64,000 nt of DNA from Pseudanabaena sp. ABRG5-3. GTDB taxonomy: Bacteria > Cyanobacteriota > Cyanobacteriia > Pseudanabaenales > Pseudanabaenaceae. Made by a program: the position numbers and the translations under genes. The stretch lies in NCBI RefSeq assembly GCF_003967015.1, contig NZ_AP017560.1:2970048-3034047 (forward strand), in the 5' to 3' direction. The notes under the pieces were generated by a model. The model did not search any database. It worked only from the letters and a program-made list of their open reading frames with translations, and had not been told where the DNA came from. How positions within the stretch are numbered: the stretch's first letter is position 1; each line of letters opens with the position of its first letter. Positions 1-7,793 of the stretch are shown piece by piece.

Positions 1-1
1 A

Positions 2-994
2 GACATTATTCTCGCGACAGGTTCCGAGCCATTTGTGCCTCGCGGTATTCAAATCGATGGCAAAACTGTCTACACCAGCGATCAGGCTGTGCGCCTAGAA
101 ACCTTGCCTCAATGGGTGGCGATTATCGGTAGCGGTTACATCGGGCTAGAATTTGCCGATGTCTATACAGCCCTTGGTTCGGAAGTGACGATGATTGAAG
201 CATTAGATATATTGATGCCCGGCTTCGATCCTGATATTGCCAAGATTGCGGAGCGTGTATTGCTCAAACCTCGGGATATCGAAACGAGAACGGGTGTATT
301 CGCTACCAAGATTACCGCAGGTTCTCCCGTCAAGATCGAACTGACTGATGCTAAGACTAAGAAGGTCGTGGAAGTTCTGGAAGTAGATGCTTGCCTAGTT
401 GCGACGGGTCGGATTCCGCTCACTAAGGATCTTGGTTTAGAAAGCGTAGGTATTGCGCCGAATCAGCGTGGATTCATTGATGTGGATGACACGATGGCAA
501 CTTCCGTTCCCCACCTTTGGGCGATCGGGGATGCAACGGGCAAGATGATGTTGGCTCATGCAGCTTCGGCACAGGGTATTGTCGCTGTGGAGAATATGTG
601 TGGTCGTGCTACCACTATTGACTATCAGAGCATTCCTGCGGCGGCGTTCACCCATCCTGAAGTGAGCTTTGTTGGCTTGACTGAACCACAGGCTAAGGAA
701 AAGGGTGCGGCGGAAGGCTTTAAGGTTGCTACAGCTAAGTCTTACTTTAAGGGTAATTCCAAGGCGATCGCTGAGGGAGAAACCGAAGGCTTAGCCAAGA
801 TCGTCTACCGTGAAGATACGGGCGAACTCTTGGGCGTGCATATCATTGGTATCCATGCTTCGGACTTGATTCATGAAGCATCGGCGGCAATACGCGATCG
901 CCAAACGGTGCAGAAGTTAGCGACGATTGTTCATGCTCACCCAACGCTTAGCGAAGTCTTGGATGAAGCTTACAAACGCGCAGCCCATATCTAA
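2..994 (+). CDS. lpdA: Dihydrolipoyl dehydrogenase (E3), 5'-truncated by window edge
   Basis: FAD/NAD disulfide oxidoreductase, the E3 subunit that reoxidises lipoyl groups of 2-oxoacid dehydrogenase and glycine-cleavage complexes. The reading frame is open from the first bases ([10 protein letters not shown] is readable before any start codon), so the N-terminal FAD fold and the redox-active disulfide lie outside the window. Visible are the NAD-binding GSGYIGLEF, the second FAD motif AIGDATG, and the C-terminal dimer-interface HAHPTLSE with the His-Glu base pair typical of E3. The gene ends at TAA and is followed at once by a strong intrinsic terminator. The family call is very secure; which complex it serves cannot be seen here. 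Confidence 0.95.
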   Translation, partial: DIILATGSEPFVPRGIQIDGKTVYTSDQAVRLETLPQWVAIIGSGYIGLEFADVYTALGSEVTMIEALDILMPGFDPDIAKIAERVLLKPRDIETRTGVFATKITAGSPVKIELTDAKTKKVVEVLEVDACLVATGRIPLTKDLGLESVGIAPNQRGFIDVDDTMATSVPHLWAIGDATGKMMLAHAASAQGIVAVENMCGRATTIDYQSIPAAAFTHPEVSFVGLTEPQAKEKGAAEGFKVATAKSYFKGNSKAIAEGETEGLAKIVYREDTGELLGVHIIGIHASDLIHEASAAIRDRQTVQKLATIVHAHPTLSEVLDEAYKRAAHI

Positions 995-1002
995 ATTCAG
1001 AA

Positions 1003-1028
1003 AGCACTCCGATGGGGTGCTTTTTTTG
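1003..1028 (+). terminator. Intrinsic terminator of lpdA
   Basis: AGCACTCC and GGGGTGCT form an 8-bp stem around the loop GAT, followed by seven T residues. It lies 9 bases after the lpdA stop. Confidence 0.9.
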
Positions 1029-1052
1029 TTGAATCTTAAGATTGAGAAGCTC

Positions 1053-1913
1053 ATGGAATACAACATAGTCCAAAGTGAAAACCACCAAAAAATGACAATT
1101 AAAGGTAAACCCGAAGTCATTGCGATTGTCCTTGTAAGTTTTTTGGGTTATGGTTTCATCTCTCCTTTATTGTCATTCCCCTTTATTGCCTATAGCAGTC
1201 TCTATTCTCTTGGTACAAAGACTCTAATTTGTGAGCATAGTCAATCTAAAAAAGTCATTTGCAAACAAATCTCTGAGCATTTATTAGGATATGCAAAATC
1301 TGAAGAGACGACATGGCAAAATGTTACTAAAGCTAATTTCCATCTAGTCCCACGCAAAAAAGGTAGTGACGAACAATGGATTACTTTAACAATTAAGGAA
1401 AAAGAGATACCTATATTTAGTGATGGTAGCCACCTCAATATCAATATGACAACTGAGGAGTTAACCTCATGGGTAGAAAGGTTTAATCAATTTGTTAATT
1501 CTAGTGAGGGGAAAATAGAATTAACTTATCCTGTCAGCCAACAGTGGATGCAGGTTCTTTTACCTTGTCTAATTATTCTCTTTCCTATAGTTGGATTATC
1601 TCTAACTTATCTTATATTGCAATGGCATTGTTTAACTTTTGATCGCGATGAGCAATCTTTAGTTTGGGATGTGCAAACAATCTTTGGTCGTAAGAATGAT
1701 CGATTTTTATTAATGGATATTAGAGAAGTTACATTAACAAAAACTAGAGGTAGTAAAGGTGGAATTTTATATTACATAAAAATCTATGTTTCTGGCAAAA
1801 AGAGCCCTATTTCTTTAGTTTTTATTTCTATAACAGTTGCCCAAAATATAGCGCAAAGCTTAGGTAGGTTTTTACGGATTAATGTACAAGATCTGACTGA
1901 TCGGTGGAGCTAG
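1053..1913 (+). CDS. Hypothetical two-helix membrane protein
   Basis: I do not recognise this 286-residue protein. It has a hydrophobic stretch at about residues 22-52 and another at about 163-191, with a soluble segment of about 110 residues between them. The C-terminal 90 residues are rich in short beta-like stretches (TFDRDEQSLVWDV, YIKIYVSG), as in small PH-like or photosystem-associated domains, but this is only an impression. The frame is open upstream into lpdA; the ATG at 1053 is chosen because it follows the lpdA terminator and has GAGAAG just upstream. Base composition is more AT-rich than the neighbouring housekeeping genes. Confidence 0.6.
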   Translation: MEYNIVQSENHQKMTIKGKPEVIAIVLVSFLGYGFISPLLSFPFIAYSSLYSLGTKTLICEHSQSKKVICKQISEHLLGYAKSEETTWQNVTKANFHLVPRKKGSDEQWITLTIKEKEIPIFSDGSHLNINMTTEELTSWVERFNQFVNSSEGKIELTYPVSQQWMQVLLPCLIILFPIVGLSLTYLILQWHCLTFDRDEQSLVWDVQTIFGRKNDRFLLMDIREVTLTKTRGSKGGILYYIKIYVSGKKSPISLVFISITVAQNIAQSLGRFLRINVQDLTDRWS

Positions 1914-2025
1914 AGCTTGTGAGGCGGCTCAAATATATAGACCCATATATCTATAGGCTCAGCCTAAGCAAACGCCACTATGTCCGCCATCTCAAAGCGT
2001 CATAACTCCACCCAAGCACTAACAA

Positions 2026-2064
2026 AAACATAAAAAACGGCACTTTGTGCCGTTTTTTATGTTT
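2026..2064. terminator. Bidirectional terminator between convergent genes
   Basis: An 18-bp perfect inverted repeat (core CGGCAC-TTT-GTGCCG) with A-rich and T-rich arms, so it ends in a U run on either strand. It overlaps the stop codon of hom and serves both convergent genes. Confidence 0.85.
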
Positions 2065-3358
2065 ATAAAACCCGTAATACAGTAGGAATACTATGCAATG
2101 TGGATAGCTCACGAATGGCAGCGATCGCCTGTTGGAAATTCAACTCGCTCACCTGTTGTGTCACCACCACAATTTCAGCTAGACCATCGTGAATCGTATT
2201 TTTTTGCAAAATCGCATTCAAACTAACATGGTGATTACCAAAGGCAGTACCAAGATCGCCAATTACCCCCGGCTTATCGTGGGTGAGCAATCTGGCATAG
2301 AACTGCGTCACCGTATTTTCGATGGGTGCAATCTTGGCATAGTGTTCATGGGAACAGCCCATCAGTTGATTGATGTTATTAGGGACGGACTTCAAAGCTG
2401 CGACAACATTGATAATGTCGGCAACTACAGCACTAGCAGTTGCCCCTGCCCCTGCCCCAGGTCCTGAAAATACAACTTCACCAACGGGATCGCCTTCAAT
2501 ACGCACCGCATTAGTGACTCCATGAATATTGGCAAGAGGATGCTGAATCGGGATTAAAGTGGGATGGACACGGATTTCGAGGTTGCTGTCACCCTCAGTG
2601 GCAACCCTTCTCGCAATTCCTAAAAGCTTAATCGTAAAGCCTAGCTCTTTGGCATATCCGATATCTGCACTAGTAATTGAGCGAATCCCTTCACGATAAA
2701 TATCTTCAAGATTGACGCGATCGCCAAAGGCAAGACTCGCCAAAATCGCCATTTTATCGGCAGCATCATAACCATCGACATCCGCAGTGGGATCAGCCTC
2801 GGCATATCCTAATTTTTGGGCTTCAGCGAGAGTTGCCTCAAAATCCGCACCCTCAAAATACATACGGCTGAGAATGTAATTGGTTGTGCCATTGACAATA
2901 CCCGTCAACTCACTAATGCGATTACCACCAAGACTTTGTTTCAGCGCTTGAATCACGGGAATCCCGCCACAAGCCGCCGCTTCTAACATTACATATACGC
3001 CTTTTTGTTTGGAATCAGAGAAAATTTCATTACCATGTCTTGCGATGACAGCTTTGTTTGCTGTAACGACATGCTTACCATTTGCGATCGCCTTTAAAAT
3101 TAAACTTTTCGCTGGTTCGATCCCGCCAATCACTTCAACCACGATATCGATCGCAGGATCATTAACAATAGACTCCAAATCATCTGTAACTATATTGGGA
3201 TCGATCGCCACATCACGCTGCTTATTTAGCGATCGCACACCCACACGTGCAATTTCAATATCAGGGAGTAAGGGATGACGACCCGCAGGGTCTTGAAAAA
3301 TTTTGGCAACACCAGTACCAACGGTTCCTAATCCGAGAAGTCCAACTTTATATGTCAC
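2063..3358 (-). CDS. hom: Homoserine dehydrogenase
   Basis: Reduces aspartate semialdehyde to homoserine in threonine and methionine synthesis. The 431 residues have the usual monofunctional layout: N-terminal Rossmann fold with GLGTVGTGV, the catalytic domain with ADPTADVDGYDAADK (acidic and lysine residues of the active site), and a C-terminal ACT domain starting near LLTHDKPGVIGDLG, the expected allosteric threonine site. ATG start and normal family length. It is convergent with the upstream membrane-protein gene and not obviously in an operon. Confidence 0.96.
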   Translation of the reverse strand: MTYKVGLLGLGTVGTGVAKIFQDPAGRHPLLPDIEIARVGVRSLNKQRDVAIDPNIVTDDLESIVNDPAIDIVVEVIGGIEPAKSLILKAIANGKHVVTANKAVIARHGNEIFSDSKQKGVYVMLEAAACGGIPVIQALKQSLGGNRISELTGIVNGTTNYILSRMYFEGADFEATLAEAQKLGYAEADPTADVDGYDAADKMAILASLAFGDRVNLEDIYREGIRSITSADIGYAKELGFTIKLLGIARRVATEGDSNLEIRVHPTLIPIQHPLANIHGVTNAVRIEGDPVGEVVFSGPGAGAGATASAVVADIINVVAALKSVPNNINQLMGCSHEHYAKIAPIENTVTQFYARLLTHDKPGVIGDLGTAFGNHHVSLNAILQKNTIHDGLAEIVVVTQQVSELNFQQAIAAIRELSTLHSIPTVLRVL

Positions 3359-3440
3359 AGTCTTAATTTCTTGTAATTTATCGTCGATTGCTATTGGTTT
3401 TCATTGTAGTTTTTTTCGGGACGTGATGAATCATGACCAT

Positions 3441-3479
3441 AAAAGAGAAAGAGAGCGCAAAGCGCTCTCTTTCTCTTTT
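3441..3479. repeat. Perfect 18-bp hairpin, GCGC-AAA-GCGC core
   Basis: Arms at 3441-3458 and 3462-3479 are exact inverted copies around the loop AAA. It sits between hom and the DUF1830 gene, just after the stop of the latter on the minus strand. One of about twenty similar hairpins in the window. Confidence 0.9.
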
Positions 3480-3492
3480 ACATATAAGCAAT

Positions 3493-3855
3493 CTAGGCAA
3501 CTTTAGCAAATACACCTTGTAAATTTTTAGTTGATTCTTTACTAGGTTCTTTGGTATTGGGGAAATTTGCTGATTTGTCTATGTCCGTGGGCATTGCCAG
3601 TTGATAGCAAGGAATCGTATCTGCATGAACTAGTCCAGACATTATGCCTTCATAGATCTCTAATAGCGCATTTGCTGACGTAGAGAAATGAATATATTGA
3701 TTCGGCAAAACGGATCTTTCAAAAAAAGCACTATTAGGTTGAGATATCCGCACAATCTGAATCATTTCACTTTCGTTACGATAAATACAAGTTAATTGTT
3801 TGACTTGATTTTGTAGGTTGTTCGGATTAGTTTTGTGTGCTTGAACATCTAACAT
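3493..3855 (-). CDS. DUF1830 domain protein
   Basis: A small cyanobacterial protein of 120 residues. The DUF1830 core is seen at about residues 20-95: CIYRNESEMIQIVRI, the following FFERSVLPNQ, and LEIYEGIMS with a late cysteine (IPCYQL). The function of the family is unknown. N-terminal 15 and C-terminal 25 residues are polar and probably disordered. ATG start; the 3' end is followed by a perfect hairpin. No operon partner. Confidence 0.8.
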   Translation of the reverse strand: MLDVQAHKTNPNNLQNQVKQLTCIYRNESEMIQIVRISQPNSAFFERSVLPNQYIHFSTSANALLEIYEGIMSGLVHADTIPCYQLAMPTDIDKSANFPNTKEPSKESTKNLQGVFAKVA

Positions 3856-4044
3856 TGCATTTACCTGTGAATAATCGCTATCTGTGCCAATTCATGATCC
3901 CAGAGTAGGGGATCGTCTCATGGCTAGCAGTGATATAGCGCACATATTCCAAGTTTCTTAAGCTTTGGGATCGCTGTTTTCGATAAAGGCAAAAACTTAG
4001 TTTTGCTTTTATCTGACTATTCTTTGAGATTGTTTGACCATATG

Positions 4045-4083
4045 TAGATAAAAGTAAAAAACTTCGTTTTTTACTTTTATCTA
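4045..4083. terminator. Hairpin terminator at end of 4077-4757 gene
   Basis: 18-bp inverted repeat, arms 4045-4062 and 4066-4083, loop TTC. Its A/T-rich arms give a U run on the minus strand, and the stop codon of the gene lies inside the right arm. Confidence 0.8.
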
Positions 4084-4757
4084 GCCACCCTTTGCGATCG
4101 CTTAACCATATATTTAGTGAGATCAATAAAGGCATCACGGCGTAAGTAAGGATAATCTCCAACCCAAAGATTGTATTGCGGGATATAAGCATCCGAAGTT
4201 TGACGACTAACACGACCGAAGCGACGATCATTAGAAAACAGCAACATATATACAGTCTGTTCTGGTCGAATCCGCTTGAGTTCACGCCTCATGGGTAAAC
4301 GTAAAGTCGTCACAAAATCCGTTTCATCCCCAAGCTCGATATTCAAAAAGCTTTCGGCATCATAACTAACATCCATTCTTCCCCGCGAATCGACCTTCTC
4401 CTCCCTTGCCAAGACCTCTTGGGAGACATACACATCCAGCACCTCTGCCTGCCAAAAACCACAATAGGCAAAGCGCCGCAACTTAGCATTACGAATACTT
4501 GCAAGGACTACTGGTTCGAGCATCCAATACAAACCTCCTAATGCTGCACAGACAAACATTGCTAATGCGGCAAAACTACTAGGATTATTTTCATGAACAC
4601 GGTTATAGAGAATCGTGAAAACAATCACACTAGCGATCGAAATTGCAACCCGCCGAAACACATTCTGCCCATTCCCCGAATAGTATTGGTACTGCTCAGA
4701 AGTAGGAACAGCAGGGATCAGTTCATCAAAATTTTTACGTTTGAGTGGAGTAATCAT
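4077..4757 (-). CDS. Conserved cyanobacterial membrane protein
   Basis: 226 residues. Two transmembrane segments lie close together (about residues 33-52 and 61-85) and are followed by a 140-residue soluble domain with GFWQAEVLDVYVS and ALRLP-like motifs (TLRLPMRRELKRI). Homologues are common in cyanobacteria and are often labelled phosphate ABC transporter permease, for which I see no support. Its start codon overlaps the stop of the upstream sugar kinase by four bases (ATGA), so the two are translationally coupled. Confidence 0.7.
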   Translation of the reverse strand: MITPLKRKNFDELIPAVPTSEQYQYYSGNGQNVFRRVAISIASVIVFTILYNRVHENNPSSFAALAMFVCAALGGLYWMLEPVVLASIRNAKLRRFAYCGFWQAEVLDVYVSQEVLAREEKVDSRGRMDVSYDAESFLNIELGDETDFVTTLRLPMRRELKRIRPEQTVYMLLFSNDRRFGRVSRQTSDAYIPQYNLWVGDYPYLRRDAFIDLTKYMVKRSQRVAR

Positions 4758-6031
4758 AGGGGTATTTTAGCCAATAACGCCGCACCATAAGCCGCTTCGG
4801 TTTGTATAGACTGTTGCATCGGGATCTGAAGATAGCGATCGCGGATTTTTGTCCATACTTGATTTTGCGCCCCACCACCTGCGGTATAAATTTGTTGAAT
4901 GGGGGAAGCACCTAACTCTTGCAAAAGTTTATAGCCTTGCGCCTCGATTCTTGCCATGCTTTCCAGTAATCCATGCAAAAATTCTACGGGATCATCAGGC
5001 TGCGGTTCTAACCGTGGGGCAAGGTTAGGATCGTTAATCGGAAAGCGATCGCCTATTTTGGGTAAAGGATAATAATCAAGCGGACTATAAATATCAGGAT
5101 TAATGCGATCGCTTAGTTCTTGCAATTCCTGATCACTAAAAAACTGTCGTAATACTGCCCCACCAACATTCGATGCTCCACCGACTAGCCATAAACAGCC
5201 TAGTTTAGGATGATCAAAGCGATGGCTATAAATACCATATTTAGAATTATTCACAGGGCGATCGCTTAAAACTTTAAGTACCATCGTTGAACCAAGGGAT
5301 GTCACGGCTGTGCCGATCTCAGGCTCGGTTGTCCCCACACAAGCTAACAAAGCTGCATTACTATCTGTTGTACCTGCCCCAATTTCACAGTCTAAGGATA
5401 AACCTAACTGCATAGCGATTTCTTCTTGAATTAGCCCCACAGTTGTACTAGGTGCTAATACTGATGGTAAGACCAAATTAGGGTGTTCTAAGCTCCAAGC
5501 CTTGAGCCAATCAGGATAGGTTAATGCTGCGGGATCGTAACCCAACTTCAGAACATTGTGATAGTCACTTACACCTAATTTGCCATGTAGCAAATAACTC
5601 AACCAGTCTGCTTGATGGAGAAAATACATAAATGAAGAGCTTTGCTCTTCATTTACAAGCAAAGAAATTAATTTGGCAAAACTCGAAGTTGCCCCACAAA
5701 CTGAATGCTGAAGTGGGGCAACTTTTTTCACTTGATCTAATATTTCAAGTTTGCACGCATCACTATAAATCATCGGTGCAGCAATTACTTTGCCATCGCG
5801 ATCGCAAATTAAAACCGTTGCCGAAGTCCCATCGATGACAATTTTGCGGATATTTTGTTTGATATGCTGCGGCAAGCTATCAATTACTTCATAAAGCCCT
5901 TTTTTCCATGATCCGCAATTCCGAATTTCATAATCAGCACGAGTAATCGCAACAATTTCACGGTTTGAACTAATAGCGATCGCGCGTACTCCTGAAGTGC
6001 CAAAATCAATCCCTAAAAAGTAATTCATCAA
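4754..6031 (-). CDS. FGGY-family sugar kinase (D-ribulose kinase-like)
   Basis: 425 residues with the FGGY/actin-like ATPase fold: N-terminal phosphate-1 motif FLGIDFGTSGVRAIAI, the mid-protein GAGTTDSNAALLA and SLGST, and the C-terminal adenosine motif TAGGGAQNQVWTKIRDR. Length and motifs match the cyanobacterial kinase SePSK, shown to phosphorylate D-ribulose and originally called a xylulose kinase homologue (recalled from the literature). It heads a two-gene operon with the membrane protein downstream. Two inverted repeats lie inside the coding sequence at 5629-5655 and 5686-5724. Substrate is inferred from family only. Confidence 0.85.
   Translation of the reverse strand: MMNYFLGIDFGTSGVRAIAISSNREIVAITRADYEIRNCGSWKKGLYEVIDSLPQHIKQNIRKIVIDGTSATVLICDRDGKVIAAPMIYSDACKLEILDQVKKVAPLQHSVCGATSSFAKLISLLVNEEQSSSFMYFLHQADWLSYLLHGKLGVSDYHNVLKLGYDPAALTYPDWLKAWSLEHPNLVLPSVLAPSTTVGLIQEEIAMQLGLSLDCEIGAGTTDSNAALLACVGTTEPEIGTAVTSLGSTMVLKVLSDRPVNNSKYGIYSHRFDHPKLGCLWLVGGASNVGGAVLRQFFSDQELQELSDRINPDIYSPLDYYPLPKIGDRFPINDPNLAPRLEPQPDDPVEFLHGLLESMARIEAQGYKLLQELGASPIQQIYTAGGGAQNQVWTKIRDRYLQIPMQQSIQTEAAYGAALLAKIPL
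5629..5724. repeat. Two inverted repeats inside the sugar-kinase gene
   Basis: TAAATGAAGAGC-TTT-GCTCTTCATTTA (5629-5655) and AAGTTGCCCCAC...GTGGGGCAACTT (5686-5697 with 5713-5724) are perfect 12-bp stems within the open frame. They look like the intergenic hairpins of this genome but are translated. Confidence 0.75.
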
Positions 6032-6072
6032 CTAAATACCGCATTACAGCCTATTGAAGCTTTAAGTAATAC

Positions 6073-6119
6073 AGAACAATTTTGAGAACGACGCGAAGCG
6101 TCGCTTTCAAAATTGTTCT
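6073..6119. repeat. Intergenic hairpin, CGC-GAA-GCG core
   Basis: Outer arms AGAACAATTTTGA/TCAAAATTGTTCT at 6073-6085 and 6107-6119, inner stem CGACGC-GAA-GCGTCG. It lies upstream of the sugar kinase on the minus strand. Confidence 0.8.
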
Positions 6120-6154
6120 AGGTTTCAAGTCAGCATAAAGTGTTGTAGTTACAA

Positions 6155-6174
6155 CAAGGGGCTTAAGCCCCTTG
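6155..6174. repeat. Palindrome CAAGGGGC/GCCCCTTG
   Basis: A 20-base perfect palindrome centred on CTTAAG. The same 20 bases recur inside a coding gene at 28451-28470, so it is a dispersed repeat and not merely a local hairpin. Confidence 0.85.
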
Positions 6175-6187
6175 CATATTATGAGCA

Positions 6188-6592
6188 TCAGGATTTTTTC
6201 AAAGGAATATATTTCTCCAAACAATTTCTGAGTACATTTACATCAAATAAAACAGGCAAGAAATGAATACTTTTTATTTCTTTAAAATAGAACAAGACTG
6301 GAAATCCAAACCAAAATACTTTCCAGTCTTGCCATTCTTGATAGGGGAAAGTACGGAATTTTTCTTGCGATCGATAAACCTCTAAATCTGTTTCCGTAAA
6401 TACTAAACGAATAGTCGCTGCTTGATAAACTAAAAACAATCCAAAAATTGAAACTACTCCCGCAGCAATTGGCTCTACCCAAATTAACGGTATGCTTGCC
6501 AATACTAGTACAGTAGGTATTGCATAGCTTGGATTTAGTTCTGTAGCCTGCGATGCAATCTTGGGATCAATAAAAGGATTTGAAGTAGTCAT
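6188..6592 (-). CDS. DUF3119 family membrane protein
   Basis: 134 residues. After a short polar N-terminus come two adjacent membrane helices (about residues 25-60), then the soluble DUF3119 core with FTETDLEVYRS, FPYQEWQDWKVFW and YFKEIKSIHFLPVLFD. The family is shared by cyanobacteria and plastids and has no established function that I know of. Length and start (ATG) fit the family. Monocistronic, with hairpins upstream and downstream. Confidence 0.85.
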   Translation of the reverse strand: MTTSNPFIDPKIASQATELNPSYAIPTVLVLASIPLIWVEPIAAGVVSIFGLFLVYQAATIRLVFTETDLEVYRSQEKFRTFPYQEWQDWKVFWFGFPVLFYFKEIKSIHFLPVLFDVNVLRNCLEKYIPLKKS

Positions 6593-6702
6593 TATGATTT
6601 AAATAATTGATTTCTATCTATAGATATACATTTAATTCTAAATCTATGGCTCCTTTATTGAAGTGATAAAATCAATATTAGTAAGCCAATAATCCATTTT
6701 AG

Positions 6703-6721
6703 TTAACTTATTTTTAACTTA
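6703..6721 (+). promoter_or_regulatory. Possible two-unit Pho box upstream of the nblB operon
   Basis: TTAACTTA-TTT-TTAACTTA is an exact 8-bp direct repeat with a 3-base spacer, the 11-bp period of the cyanobacterial SphR/PhoB site. There are only two units, 50 bp before the first ATG, so chance cannot be excluded. Confidence 0.4.
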
Positions 6722-6772
6722 ATGTATTTTGGACAAGACTCCGTAATATCTACACAAGCTTAGGAAATCTCT

Positions 6773-7003
6773 ATGAACTTATCCTCAACAGTGAATGACT
6801 TGGCTCTACCTTTGCGCGAAGCTGCCAAAGATCCTAAGGTCTGGAGCGATCTCAAACAAGCGATCGCCACAAGTTCAGGATTTGACAAATGGCAGCGCTC
6901 CCGTCACGGTGAACCTAAAGAAATTTTGGTGGCTCAAGAAGGCGTTCTCGATGATCTCGTGCGTAGCTACTTACGTGAGACACTAGAAACGTTAGCGTAT
7001 TAA
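6773..7003 (+). CDS. Small conserved protein upstream of nblB
   Basis: 76 residues, soluble, predicted mostly helical, with the hydrophobic pattern of a three-helix bundle (DLALPLREAAKDPKVW, LDDLVRSYLRETLETL). I do not recognise a named family. The stop codon is followed within a few bases by the NblB frame, so both are almost certainly co-transcribed. The ATG has a weak purine-rich upstream region (TTAGGAAA). A role in phycobilisome turnover would be inference from the neighbour alone. Confidence 0.7.
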   Translation: MNLSSTVNDLALPLREAAKDPKVWSDLKQAIATSSGFDKWQRSRHGEPKEILVAQEGVLDDLVRSYLRETLETLAY

Positions 7004-7018
7004 TTGCGAGATTTTCTT

Positions 7019-7690
7019 GTGAGCGAAACTTTTGAAAATTTAAGAGAGCAACTAGCCAAGGATGACATCGGTCTACGGATGAAGGCAATCCATGCTAGTC
7101 GCTCTCTTCCCATGTCTGAACGTTTTGTTTTACTAGTGATCGCTTCGAGCGACTCCAATGCCCGTATTCGTTATGATGCAGTAAGTCAAATCGGTACTGT
7201 TGGTACTGTTGATTTAGAAAAGTCCTTTGAAATTTTAAGCGATCGCCTACGTGTTGATTCTGAGTTAGATGTCCGAGCCGCAGCAGCAGCATCCCTTGGT
7301 TCTCTACAACTGACTCAGGCTTTTGACTTACTAAAAACTGCTTACGAATCCACAAATGACTGGATGTTGCAATTTAGCATCATCGCTGCCATTGGTGAGT
7401 TAGGCGCACCCCAAGGATTTGATTTTCTTGTCAAAGCCTTACAAAGCCCTAACGACTTAGTTAAAATAGCGGCGATCGGTTCCCTTGGTGATTTAGGAAA
7501 CCATGAGGCTGTCTCTCTCTTAGTTGCCCTTATTGACGATCCTGATTGGCAAGTAAGACATCGTGTATCCCAGTCACTAGCACATCTGGGTGGTAACGAT
7601 GCTAAAGAAGCTTTAGAAAAACTCGTTAATGATCCTATGCCTCAAGTTTCAGAAACAGCCAAAGCATTTTTATCCTCAATTGCAGAATAG
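7019..7690 (+). CDS. nblB: HEAT-repeat protein NblB (phycobilisome degradation)
   Basis: About 223 residues made of tandem HEAT/PBS-lyase-like repeats, for example NARIRYDAVSQIGTVG, DVRAAAAASLGSL, LVKIAAIGSLGDLG and WQVRHRVSQSLAHLGG. This is the size and repeat pattern of NblB, which is needed for phycobilisome breakdown under nutrient stress and binds bilin chromophores in vitro. The frame is open back to a TTG at 7004 directly after the preceding stop; the GTG at 7019 is preferred because it gives the usual short N-terminus (VSETFENLREQL). Related phycobilin lyase subunits (CpcE/F) are longer or differ in context, so NblB is the best call. Confidence 0.82.
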   Translation: MSETFENLREQLAKDDIGLRMKAIHASRSLPMSERFVLLVIASSDSNARIRYDAVSQIGTVGTVDLEKSFEILSDRLRVDSELDVRAAAAASLGSLQLTQAFDLLKTAYESTNDWMLQFSIIAAIGELGAPQGFDFLVKALQSPNDLVKIAAIGSLGDLGNHEAVSLLVALIDDPDWQVRHRVSQSLAHLGGNDAKEALEKLVNDPMPQVSETAKAFLSSIAE

Positions 7691-7741
7691 GAAATATTTT
7701 GGCAGATTTTAAGATATAAATTTCTAACTCATTTTTAAAAT

Positions 7742-7774
7742 AAAAAAGAGAGGCGCTAAGCGTCTCTCTTTTTT
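7742..7774. terminator. Bidirectional terminator between nblB and porin
   Basis: 15-bp stem with one wobble, arms 7742-7756 and 7760-7774, loop TAA, with A and T runs on the outside so that it terminates on both strands. Confidence 0.85.
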
Positions 7775-7793
7775 AGCATCTAACTACCAAATC

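Noticed and set aside
3878..4285. 135-residue minus-strand open frame
   Set aside because: It overlaps the end of the better supported conserved membrane-protein gene (4077-4757) in another frame and has low-complexity composition.
4077..4757. Phosphate ABC transporter permease
   Set aside because: This name circulates for homologues, but the protein has only two membrane helices and no permease motif.
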